Below are positions 53,172-61,029 of a DNA stretch of 64,000 nucleotides, piece after piece. This DNA is from Litorivita sp050633545. Its GTDB lineage: Bacteria > Pseudomonadota > Alphaproteobacteria > Rhodobacterales > Rhodobacteraceae. Within the stretch, counting starts at the first letter, position 1. Each line of letters opens with the position of its first letter. Where the stretch lies: the NCBI GenBank assembly GCA_050633545.1, contig JBOEGS010000001.1:558001-622000 (forward strand), written 5' to 3'. The position numbers and the translations under genes were made by a program. A model generated the notes under the pieces. That model saw only the letters and a list, made by a program, of their open reading frames with translations. It was not told the origin of the DNA and did no database searches.

Positions 53172-54317
53172 ATGCAAACCCTCAATGACATGCGCCCCGT
53201 CTATGTGATCGGCGTAGGCATGCATAAATACCAATTCGCCTCTGACACGCTCTATATCGATATGGGCCTGACGGCGGTGCGCGGCGCGCTGTCGGATGCG
53301 GGCATAGAGTTCCCCCAGATCGAGAGCGCCCATATCGGGTGCACCGGCATTGGCATGGCTGCAGGGCGGATCATGTTCAGCCATCTGGGTTCAACCGGAC
53401 TGGCCTGCACGCAGGTGGAAAATGCCTCGGCCTCCGGCTCTTCTGCCTTCCAGATGGCAGTGCTTGAGGTTGCAGCAGGACGGCGCGATGTTGCTTTGGC
53501 CGTGGGCGTGGACAAATACGGCGATCAGCTCCGCGCCGTCACCAAGGAAAAGGTGAACCGGCTGTCCGATACGGCGAGTATCCCCTTGGTCAAATATGCG
53601 ATCATGGCCGAATACCTCAAAAAGGAAAAAGGGCTAAGCGCCGAAGACCTCGCGCGTGTCGCCGCCAAAAACCACACCAATGCGTCAAAAAACCCGTTTG
53701 CGCAGTTCCAAAAACCGCGCAGCGTAGAGCAGGTTCTCGCCTCGACCCTTGTGGCGGGCACGACGACCTCTTTGATGTGCTGCCCGCGCGGAGACGGGGC
53801 CGCCGCGGCGATTGTCGCCAGCGAGGGTGCGATCCGCCGCCTCGGGATCAACGGCGGCAAACCGATCCGCGTCACCGCATCGGTCCTGCAATCGGAGCGG
53901 CCGCAAGTGAGACGCGAAATCCCCTCGGTTACCTTGGCGCAAAGAGTTGCCGAAATGGCCTATGCAGAGGCGGGGATCACCCCCGATGCTCTGGATGTGG
54001 TCGAATTGCATGACGCCTTTGCCATCGAGGAAATACTCTATACCGAGACCTTCGGCCTCGCTCCCAAGGGCGAAGGACAGCATTTCTTGCGCGATGGCGG
54101 CAGCGCGATCGGCGGGAAATGCTGTGTCAATTCATCGGGAGGGCTGATCGGCCAAGGTCACCCGCTGGGCCCCACGGGCCTTGGCCAAATCCATGAGATC
54201 ACACGCCAATTGCGCGGCGAGAACGGCGAGCGGCAACAGCCCGATGCCAAGATCGGCATGGCCCATATGATCGGCCTAGGGTCGATCTCGATTGCCCATA
54301 TTTTGCAAAAGGATTGA
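53172..54317 (+). CDS. Thiolase-family protein (SCP2/lipid-transfer type)
   Basis: A 381-residue thiolase-like protein. The N-terminal region has VENASASGSSAFQMAV, in which the nucleophilic Cys of biosynthetic thiolases is replaced by the Ala/Ser pattern seen in SCP2-thiolase homologues; the C-terminal half keeps VELHDAFAIEE, GGSAIGGKCCVNSSGG and GQGHPLGPTGLGQ. It probably acts as a complex with the DUF35 protein in C-C bond cleavage of a CoA ester. Confidence 0.9.
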   Translation: MQTLNDMRPVYVIGVGMHKYQFASDTLYIDMGLTAVRGALSDAGIEFPQIESAHIGCTGIGMAAGRIMFSHLGSTGLACTQVENASASGSSAFQMAVLEVAAGRRDVALAVGVDKYGDQLRAVTKEKVNRLSDTASIPLVKYAIMAEYLKKEKGLSAEDLARVAAKNHTNASKNPFAQFQKPRSVEQVLASTLVAGTTTSLMCCPRGDGAAAAIVASEGAIRRLGINGGKPIRVTASVLQSERPQVRREIPSVTLAQRVAEMAYAEAGITPDALDVVELHDAFAIEEILYTETFGLAPKGEGQHFLRDGGSAIGGKCCVNSSGGLIGQGHPLGPTGLGQIHEITRQLRGENGERQQPDAKIGMAHMIGLGSISIAHILQKD

Positions 54318-54320
54318 GTG

Positions 54321-55115
54321 ATGAGCGATTATGAAACGCTGCTGTATTCCGTCGAAAATGGCGTTGCGACCGTCACGTTGAACCGGCCGGACCGGATGAA
54401 CACTCTGGGCGGATCGATGAAGCAAGACCTTTGGCATGTCTTCACCGACCGCATGCTCAACGACCGTTCGATCCGCTGCGTGATCCTGACGGGCGTGGGG
54501 GATCGCGCCTTTTGCGCAGGGGCCGACATCAAGGAGCGCGCGGGCAACCGCCCGCCGCCCGCCGAGTATTTCGCGCGGCAAAAATTCACCCATGAGTTGA
54601 CCCGCACCATCGAAAATTTCGAACGCCCCGTGATTGCCGCGGTCAATGGCGTGGCCTTGGGCGGCGGCATGGAAATCGCGCTTTGCGCCGATATCCGCAT
54701 CGCGGCCGATCATGCGCGCTTTGGCCTGCCGGAGGTCAAGCTTGGCGTCTTGCCCGCCGCAGGGGGCACACAGCGGATGCCGCGCCTCGTGGGCGAATCC
54801 AAGGCCAAAGAACTGATGTATACGGGCCGGATGATGGGTGCCCAAGAGGCGCTTGGTTGCGGATTGGTCAGCCAGATCGCCGCGCAGGCGGATTTGATGG
54901 AGACCGCAATGGCCCTCGCGCGCGAAATCGCCGACAAACCGCCCCTATCGGTCGCCTTTATCAAGAACGCGATCAATACGGGGATGCAGGTCGGCATGGA
55001 CGCGGGGCTGGAATATGAACGCCTCGGCGCGGCCATGCTCATCGACAGTGATGATCGCAAGGAGGGCATGGCCGCCTTCCTCGAAAAGCGCCAACCGAAT
55101 TTCACGGGGCGCTAA
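54321..55115 (+). CDS. Enoyl-CoA hydratase/isomerase family protein
   Basis: A 264-residue crotonase-fold enzyme with the oxyanion-hole segments GDRAFCAGADIKE and AAVNGVALGGGMEIALCADIRIA and the catalytic-Glu region FGLPEVKLGVLPAAGGTQRMPR. Both Glu residues of hydratases appear to be present, so hydration of an enoyl-CoA is likely. ATG 54321 has AGGA 7 bases upstream; a GTG lies one codon earlier. Confidence 0.93.
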   Translation: MSDYETLLYSVENGVATVTLNRPDRMNTLGGSMKQDLWHVFTDRMLNDRSIRCVILTGVGDRAFCAGADIKERAGNRPPPAEYFARQKFTHELTRTIENFERPVIAAVNGVALGGGMEIALCADIRIAADHARFGLPEVKLGVLPAAGGTQRMPRLVGESKAKELMYTGRMMGAQEALGCGLVSQIAAQADLMETAMALAREIADKPPLSVAFIKNAINTGMQVGMDAGLEYERLGAAMLIDSDDRKEGMAAFLEKRQPNFTGR

Positions 55116-55116
55116 G

Positions 55117-56127
55117 ATGTTTCAAACGCGCCTGACAGAGCTTTTTGGCATGCGCCATCCGATCATCGTCGGCGGCATGATGTGGCATTCCAAATCCGAA
55201 TTTGTCGCCGCCTGCGCGCGCGCTGGCGCCATGGCGTTTTTGACCCCCAAAAGCCACCCCGATCCCGAAAGCTTCGAGGCCGATTTGATCCGCTGCATCG
55301 AGTTGGCCGAGGGCGCGCCTTTTGGCGTGAATTTTTCGATCTCGCGCTTTAGGTCCAATGAAATCAACGACCGATGCCTCAAAATCGCCCAAGCCCACGG
55401 CATCACGCGGTTCGAGACCGCTGGCAGCCATCCTGGCGAGATGATCGAGCGCATTCATGATGGCGGCGGTGTGCTCATCCATAAATCCACGCAATTGCGC
55501 CACGCCCTCAAGGCGGCGCGCTCGGGCGTTGATGCGGTGACGATCGTGGGGATGGAAGCGGGCGGACACCCAGGCACGAATCCGCACCCCAGCCATGTGA
55601 TTTTAGCCAACGCACTGGAGCAAACCGATGTTCCTTTGGCCATGGGCGGGGCGATCGGAACCGGACGCCAAGTGCTGGGCGCATTGGCGCAAGGCGCCGA
55701 TGCCGCCGTCGTAGTGAGCCGTTTTCTGGCCAGCGCCGAGATCGATGCGCATCCCAACTATAAGGCCCGCATTGTCGAGGCGCAGATGGATGATACGGTG
55801 GCCGTCCTGCACTCGATCAAGGACACATGGCGCGTGCTCAACAACCGGACCGCCAAGGTGATCCAACGGATGGAAAAAGAGCTGGGCGACGCGGCGAAAC
55901 ACTCGGATTTCGGCGACATGGTGCGCGGTGATCACGGGCGCCGCCATGCTTATATCGGCGGCGATGCAGAGATCGGTTTGATGTCGATGTCGGCTGGTGC
56001 AGCGCAGGCGCGAAAGGTCGAAAGCGCCGAGCAGATCATCGCCACTTTGGTGCGCGAACTGGAAGAGGCTTGGGCGGCTTTGGCCCATCGCAGGGCCGGA
56101 GCCCATGTCGCCGCGCAGCGCGCTTGA
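55117..56127 (+). CDS. Nitronate monooxygenase-like FMN protein (NPD family)
   Basis: A 336-residue (beta/alpha)8 flavoprotein of the 2-nitropropane dioxygenase/nitronate monooxygenase family: MRHPIIVGGMMW at the N-terminus, GVNFSISRF, GMEAGGHPGTNP and PLAMGGAIGTGRQVLGALAQGADAAV for FMN binding. In acyl-CoA ring-degradation clusters members of this family (for example IpdC) act as ketoacyl-CoA dehydrogenases rather than on nitro compounds, so the reaction is open. It starts 1 base after the hydratase. Confidence 0.88.
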   Translation: MFQTRLTELFGMRHPIIVGGMMWHSKSEFVAACARAGAMAFLTPKSHPDPESFEADLIRCIELAEGAPFGVNFSISRFRSNEINDRCLKIAQAHGITRFETAGSHPGEMIERIHDGGGVLIHKSTQLRHALKAARSGVDAVTIVGMEAGGHPGTNPHPSHVILANALEQTDVPLAMGGAIGTGRQVLGALAQGADAAVVVSRFLASAEIDAHPNYKARIVEAQMDDTVAVLHSIKDTWRVLNNRTAKVIQRMEKELGDAAKHSDFGDMVRGDHGRRHAYIGGDAEIGLMSMSAGAAQARKVESAEQIIATLVRELEEAWAALAHRRAGAHVAAQRA

Positions 56128-56214
56128 ACTTCGCCCGCAGCGATCTAAGATAGGTGCAAGACCCTCGAATAGCACGATGATTTGAGCGCGGCGCAGAACA
56201 TGAAGGACAATCAC

Positions 56215-58506
56215 ATGGCACACCGCAAAGGCCGGATCGAAGATGCGCGGCTCACCCGCGGCGCCGGGCGCTACGGCGATGACCGGCCCAAGGGCGATGC
56301 GGTTTTCGGCGTGTTTGTGCGTGCCGATATGGCCTCGGCGGTGCTGCGCGGCATCGATACATCGCGCGCGTGCGAAATGGAGGGTGTGATCGCCGTTTTG
56401 ACCGGCGCGGATCTGGCGGCCGATGGCATCGGGCCGGTGCAGGTCCCGTTCAAGATGGACGGACCGGACGGTCGCGTATGGACATCAACGGACCGAAGCT
56501 TGCTGGTCACTGACCGTGTTCGCCATGTGGGCGAGCCTTTGGCATTGGTGATCGCCAAGACCCGCGCGGCGGCATTGGACGCCGCCGAAGCCGTCACCGC
56601 CGATCTTGAAGACCTGCCCGCCGTCACCACTTTGGATGAGGCCAGAGCCAAAGGCGCGGCCCTTGTGCATGAAAGCCGCGCCGGCAATTTATGCGCCCAA
56701 TGGGCGCGCGGCGATTGGGAGGCAGCAGGCACCGCGATCGACGCCTCGGCGCATCAGGTGTCGATCACCGTGCCGATCACGCGGGTGACCACGGTCGCGA
56801 TGGAGCCGCGCAACGCCTATGCCGCGCCTTTGGGTGAGGGTCGCTTCGAGCTATATTGCAGCCACCAGAACCCCATCGCATTGCGCGGGGCGGTTGCCGC
56901 CGCCTTTGATATGGAGTCCGCGCAAATCCAATGCCATGCAGGCGATGTGGGCGGAGCCTTTGGGATGAAATCTGGCCCGCTGCGCGAGGAATTGTTGATC
57001 TTTTGGGCGGCGCGGCGGCTGGAGCGTGCGGTGCAATGGTGCGCCACACGCAGCGAGGATTTCCTGATTGATGAGGCGGGGCGCGACATGCGCTTTACCT
57101 GCCGCTTGGGCCTGAGCGAGGCGGGAGAATTCACCGCGATGCAATTTGACGCCGAATTCAACGTCGGCGCACATGCCTCATTGCGCTCCATCGTGATGGT
57201 GAGCAATTTTGGCGGGGTCGCGGGGGTTTACCGCACGCCGCTGATCGCGGGGCGAATGTCGGCATGGTTGACCCATACGGTGCCTACCGCGCCCTACCGC
57301 GGCGCGGGCCGGCCCGAGGCGACGCTTGCGGTCGAGGCCTTGATCGACGCCGCCGCGCATCAATGCGGCTTTGACCCTGTCGAGCTTCGGCGCCAAAACC
57401 TAATCCGCGCCGAGGAGATGCCATGGAAAAGCCCGTTTATCTTTGACTATGACTGCGGTGATTTTGCCCGCGTGATGGACACGGGGCTGGCGCGCGCTGA
57501 TTGGAACGGCTTTGCCGCCCGCCATGCGCAGGCCGCGGCGCGCGGGAAGGTGCGCGGGCGCGGGATTGCGCTTTGCATCGAAACCGCAGGCGGAATTTTC
57601 GGCAATCCGGGGCAGGATTTTACCAATGTGGAGTTTCTTGCCGACGGCTCGGTCACCCTTGATGTCGGCACGTTTTCCGCCGGATCGGGGCTTGAGACCT
57701 CCTTGACCGATATGGCCGCCACCGCCTTGGAAATTGCCCCCGAGAAAATCACCTACCGCCAAGGCGATACCGATATTTTGGACCACGGCAAAGGCATGGG
57801 CGGATCGGCAGCGATGCCGCAAGGCGCGCCCGCGCTGCGCGACGGCGTGGCCAAGGCGCTGGAGGCGGCGCGCGCGCTGGCTTGCGATGTTTTGGAGGCC
57901 GATACCCGCGATATCGTCTATGAGAGCGGCGCCTTTCGCATTGATGGCACCGACCGTGCGGTCACCTTGCAAGCCCTCGCACAAACCGCCGCCGAGCGCG
58001 GCATGAGATTGCGCGGCGAGGGCAGCTTTGCCCCCGCCGCGCCGACCTTTCCCAACGGATGCCATATCTGCGAAATCGAGATCGACCCCGATACCGGCAA
58101 ATGCGAAATCATGTCCTATACGGGCATCGAAGACATCGGCACGGTGATCAACGCCCAATTGGCCGAAGGGCAAATTCACGGCGGCGTTGTGCAAGGGCTT
58201 GGCCAGATATTGTGCGAGGAAATCCGCCTGTCGCCGCAAGAGGGGCAGCTACTGTCCGGCTCATTTATGGACTACGCCATGCCGCGCGCCTCGGATGTGC
58301 CGTTTCTGACCACCGGTTTCGAGCCGGTGCCCACCAAGGTCAACCCTTTGGGCGCAAAGGGCGTTGGCGAGGCGGGAACGGTTGGCGCTTTGGCGGCGGG
58401 GTTCAATGCCCTGCGCGATGCGATGCGCCAGTTGGGGGTGGAGAGCTTTGATATGCCCGCCTCTCCCGGAAGGGTGTGGCAGGCGATCCATGAGGCGCGC
58501 GGCTAA
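56215..58506 (+). CDS. Molybdenum hydroxylase large subunit (xanthine dehydrogenase/CoxL family), orphan
   Basis: A 763-residue molybdopterin-cytosine-dinucleotide-type large subunit. It starts with RIEDARLTRGAGRYGDD, has the N-terminal hammerhead domain, CHAGDVGGAFGMKSG, APYRGAGRPEATLAVEALID (Arg362 region), and GAKGVGEAGTVGA with the catalytic Glu719. Such enzymes hydroxylate or dehydrogenate heterocycles, aldehydes or CO. The small 2Fe-2S and the FAD subunits that usually accompany it are absent nearby. ATG 56215 has AAGGA 7 bases upstream; ATG 56200 and TTG 56182 are alternatives. Confidence 0.9.
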   Translation: MAHRKGRIEDARLTRGAGRYGDDRPKGDAVFGVFVRADMASAVLRGIDTSRACEMEGVIAVLTGADLAADGIGPVQVPFKMDGPDGRVWTSTDRSLLVTDRVRHVGEPLALVIAKTRAAALDAAEAVTADLEDLPAVTTLDEARAKGAALVHESRAGNLCAQWARGDWEAAGTAIDASAHQVSITVPITRVTTVAMEPRNAYAAPLGEGRFELYCSHQNPIALRGAVAAAFDMESAQIQCHAGDVGGAFGMKSGPLREELLIFWAARRLERAVQWCATRSEDFLIDEAGRDMRFTCRLGLSEAGEFTAMQFDAEFNVGAHASLRSIVMVSNFGGVAGVYRTPLIAGRMSAWLTHTVPTAPYRGAGRPEATLAVEALIDAAAHQCGFDPVELRRQNLIRAEEMPWKSPFIFDYDCGDFARVMDTGLARADWNGFAARHAQAAARGKVRGRGIALCIETAGGIFGNPGQDFTNVEFLADGSVTLDVGTFSAGSGLETSLTDMAATALEIAPEKITYRQGDTDILDHGKGMGGSAAMPQGAPALRDGVAKALEAARALACDVLEADTRDIVYESGAFRIDGTDRAVTLQALAQTAAERGMRLRGEGSFAPAAPTFPNGCHICEIEIDPDTGKCEIMSYTGIEDIGTVINAQLAEGQIHGGVVQGLGQILCEEIRLSPQEGQLLSGSFMDYAMPRASDVPFLTTGFEPVPTKVNPLGAKGVGEAGTVGALAAGFNALRDAMRQLGVESFDMPASPGRVWQAIHEARG

Positions 58507-58979
58507 AGCTTGACCGCCGCCTCGATACCTTCCTCGCGCTCGCTGCCTGGCAAAAAGCGAAAGGTGCCGACGGCATGGGCGATAAGCAGGCCTTTGTCGT
58601 CGTGTATTTCGCCCGCTGAGTGGTAGATTTTATATCCCGCATTGGTGACCCGCCCGACCACGCGCAACGTGCCGAATTTGACCTTGCCGGTGTAATTCAC
58701 CGTCAAGGACAAGGTGATGGCTTGGCGCAGGCGGCCCTCATGCGGGCAATATAGCCCCGCCCCCGAACAGGCCGAATCCAGCATCGTGGCATAGACCCCG
58801 CCATGCACGATATCGGCGCGGTTCCAATGGCGCTCGTCGATCTTGATCTCGCCGACGATGCGCCCTTTTTCGCGCTTGATCATGTCAAAGCCGAGCAGCC
58901 GGTGAAATCCGCCTTGGTCGTATTTTGCAGGGTTGTCTCGGGTGGTTTGCGCGCTGGCCTGTGCTTCGGTCTTGGTCAT
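58503..58979 (-). CDS. Hotdog-fold thioesterase (PaaI-like)
   Basis: A 158-residue single hotdog domain with the active-site segment RADIVHGGVYATMLDSACSGAG. The protein probably hydrolyses an acyl-CoA. It overlaps the second hotdog gene upstream as ATGA. Its 3' end overlaps the end of the molybdenum hydroxylase gene by 4 bases on the opposite strand. Confidence 0.87.
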   Translation of the reverse strand: MTKTEAQASAQTTRDNPAKYDQGGFHRLLGFDMIKREKGRIVGEIKIDERHWNRADIVHGGVYATMLDSACSGAGLYCPHEGRLRQAITLSLTVNYTGKVKFGTLRVVGRVTNAGYKIYHSAGEIHDDKGLLIAHAVGTFRFLPGSEREEGIEAAVKL

Positions 58980-59404
58980 GATTTTGCCTCCGATGATGAG
59001 GGTCGCGCACGGTATTGCAAGGCCGCCTGCCCCGTCGCGATCAGATGTCCGGTTTCGTCATGCACCATCCCTTCGGCGAAAAAGCTGCGCGCGCCGCCGC
59101 CCAATTTGCGCCCTGTGGCGATCAGAATGTCGCCCTTGGGCAAAGAGATGAATTTGCAATCCAAAGAGAGGGTCACGGCGGTGCGGCTGTCCATATCCGG
59201 CCCCTGACAGGTGCCGCAGAATCCGCAAACTGAATCGAGCAATAGCGCGTAGATCCCGCCGTGGGGGATGTTGTTACGGTTCTTGTGCAACTGCGTGAGC
59301 GGCAATTCGATCACCGCGCGGCCGACCTCCCATTCGGTCACGCGATAGCCCAGCGTGCTTTGCAAGAGATAGGGGTCGGCGGTCACCGGGTTATAGGGGG
59401 TCAT
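58976..59404 (-). CDS. Hotdog-fold thioesterase (PaaI-like), second copy
   Basis: A 142-residue hotdog protein with NNIPHGGIYALLLDSVCGFCG, a variant of the same active site. It differs from its neighbour well beyond recent duplication. ATGA overlaps on both sides place it in one transcript with the CoA-transferase. Confidence 0.87.
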   Translation of the reverse strand: MTPYNPVTADPYLLQSTLGYRVTEWEVGRAVIELPLTQLHKNRNNIPHGGIYALLLDSVCGFCGTCQGPDMDSRTAVTLSLDCKFISLPKGDILIATGRKLGGGARSFFAEGMVHDETGHLIATGQAALQYRARPSSSEAKS

Positions 59405-60072
59405 TGATCTGCGATATCCTCAAGCGTGGCAACCTTTGGCGCGAAATGAAGCCGCGCGCCGGTTTTGTCCTGCAAGCTTTCGGGGCTTTCGCTGGCGACC
59501 ATGTCGGTCACCAAAGGCCCCTGCGGACCGATCTTGATCACCGCCAGATCGGTGTAGATGCGGCTCACGACCCCTGCCCCCGTCAGGGGATAGCGACAGC
59601 GCTCCAAGATGCGCGGCGCCCCCGACTTTTCCGTATGGCTCATCAAAACCCAAATCCGCTGCGCCCCCGAAGCGAGGTCCATCGCCCCGCCAATCGCGGG
59701 CAAGATATCGCCGGCGTCGCGCGAGCAATTGGCGATATCTCCGTTGGCCGCCACTTGGTAGGCGCCCAAAACACACAGGTCGAGATGCCCGCCGCGCACG
59801 ATCGCGAAACTTTCGGCGTGGTTGAAAAAGCTCGCGCCCTTGAGCGCCGTGATCGGCTTTTTGCCAGCATTGATCAGCGTCCAGTCCTCCTCGCCCTCGG
59901 CGGCGGCCGGACCCATGCCCAAAATCCCGTTCTCGGAATGAAACACCACCTCGCGCGCGCCGATATGGTCGGCGACCAGTTCGGGAATGCCGATCCCCAA
60001 ATTGACGTGCCAGCCTTCGGGGATGTCGCGGGCCAATCGCGCGGCAATGGCGCTGCGTCCGAGGCGGCTCAT
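59401..60072 (-). CDS. 3-oxoacid CoA-transferase, subunit B
   Basis: A 223-residue subunit B of family I CoA-transferases (ScoB/PcaJ/AtoA type) with the GIGIPELVADHI motif and the catalytic Glu in HSENGILGMG. It swaps CoA between a short acid and succinate or a similar donor. ATG 60072 overlaps the subunit A stop as ATGA. Confidence 0.92.
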   Translation of the reverse strand: MSRLGRSAIAARLARDIPEGWHVNLGIGIPELVADHIGAREVVFHSENGILGMGPAAAEGEEDWTLINAGKKPITALKGASFFNHAESFAIVRGGHLDLCVLGAYQVAANGDIANCSRDAGDILPAIGGAMDLASGAQRIWVLMSHTEKSGAPRILERCRYPLTGAGVVSRIYTDLAVIKIGPQGPLVTDMVASESPESLQDKTGARLHFAPKVATLEDIADQ

Positions 60073-60773
60073 GCGGCCCTCTCCGGCATGGGCCATGCTG
60101 CGTCGGGCACAGGCTGTGAGTGCATCAATACATCCGTGTAGATGCCCGGTGTGATGACCTGTTCGGGCGCGATGGCGCCCAAGGGAACGATCTCATCGGC
60201 TTCGACAATCGTGCGCCGCCCCGCCGCCGCAACGAGAGGGCAAAAATTGCGCGCCAGATTGAGATAGGTCAGATTGCCCCAGCGATCGGCGCGATGCGCT
60301 TTGACCAAAGCGAAATCGGCGGTCAAAGCGCGTTCCATCACATAGCCGCGCCCGTCAAACTCGCGGGTTTCCTTGCCCTCTGCGATCAATGTGCCAAAGC
60401 CCGTGGGCGTGAAAAAGGCCGGTATTCCCGCGCCGCCGGCGCGCAGGCGTTCGGCCAATGTGCCTTGCGGTGTGACCTCAAGCTCAAGCCCGCCCGCGCG
60501 CACCAGATGCTCGATCTCGCCTTGCATCGCACCGCGCGGAAAGGAGCAGATCAGCCGCCGCACCCGCCCCGCCAGCAGCAAGGAGGCAAGCCCTGTGTGC
60601 CCCTCGCCCGCATTGTTGGAAATCAAAGTGATGTCGCGCGTGCCGCGGTCGAGCAAAGCCTTGATCAACATATTCGGGCGTCCGCTTTCACCAAAGCCCG
60701 AGATGGCAATACAGGCGCCGTCCTGCACCCCGTCCAGCGCCTGCGCCATATCTTCACATCTGCGGTCCAGCAT
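60069..60773 (-). CDS. 3-oxoacid CoA-transferase, subunit A
   Basis: A 234-residue subunit A with the CoA-binding ISGFGESGRPNMLIKAL, in which the usual GGAG-x-P glycines are partly changed, and the ADFALVKAHRADRWGNLTY segment. It forms the enzyme with the downstream subunit B. First gene of a four-gene transcript. Shine-Dalgarno GGGGAGCC precedes ATG 60773. An inverted repeat lies 23 bases upstream. Confidence 0.92.
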   Translation of the reverse strand: MLDRRCEDMAQALDGVQDGACIAISGFGESGRPNMLIKALLDRGTRDITLISNNAGEGHTGLASLLLAGRVRRLICSFPRGAMQGEIEHLVRAGGLELEVTPQGTLAERLRAGGAGIPAFFTPTGFGTLIAEGKETREFDGRGYVMERALTADFALVKAHRADRWGNLTYLNLARNFCPLVAAAGRRTIVEADEIVPLGAIAPEQVITPGIYTDVLMHSQPVPDAAWPMPERAA

Positions 60774-60795
60774 GGCTCCCCCTCGCGCGGCTCAC

Positions 60796-60827
60796 GTAGA
60801 ATTAGTCCAAGTGTTCATTAATTCTAC
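60796..60827. promoter_or_regulatory. Perfect 9-base inverted repeat upstream of CoA-transferase operon
   Basis: GTAGAATTA and TAATTCTAC are separated by 14 bases. It lies 23 bases upstream of the CoA-transferase start, overlapping the expected promoter, and has no T run, so it is a candidate operator. Confidence 0.6.
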
Positions 60828-61029
60828 TGATGCGTCAATGCCATTGTAATCTGGCATCCCCCCGAGATTTGCAGCGCCCGCGAGGGTCGCTAAGCGAGTG
60901 ATGTCACAGTCAAGCTGCCCGCCGGGCGCAGCAGGTCATGACAGCGGCGGTTCCGGCGCCCTGCTATATTGGAATAAAGGGAAAGAAAGGATGCGAAACA
61001 CCCCGGCACAGCCCGCTTCAAACAGTGAG

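Noticed and set aside
59401..60773. Assignment of the two-subunit CoA-transferase as IpdAB ring-opening hydrolase
   Set aside because: Subunit B keeps the catalytic Glu in SENG and subunit A resembles ordinary 3-oxoacid CoA-transferases, so a normal transferase is the safer call.
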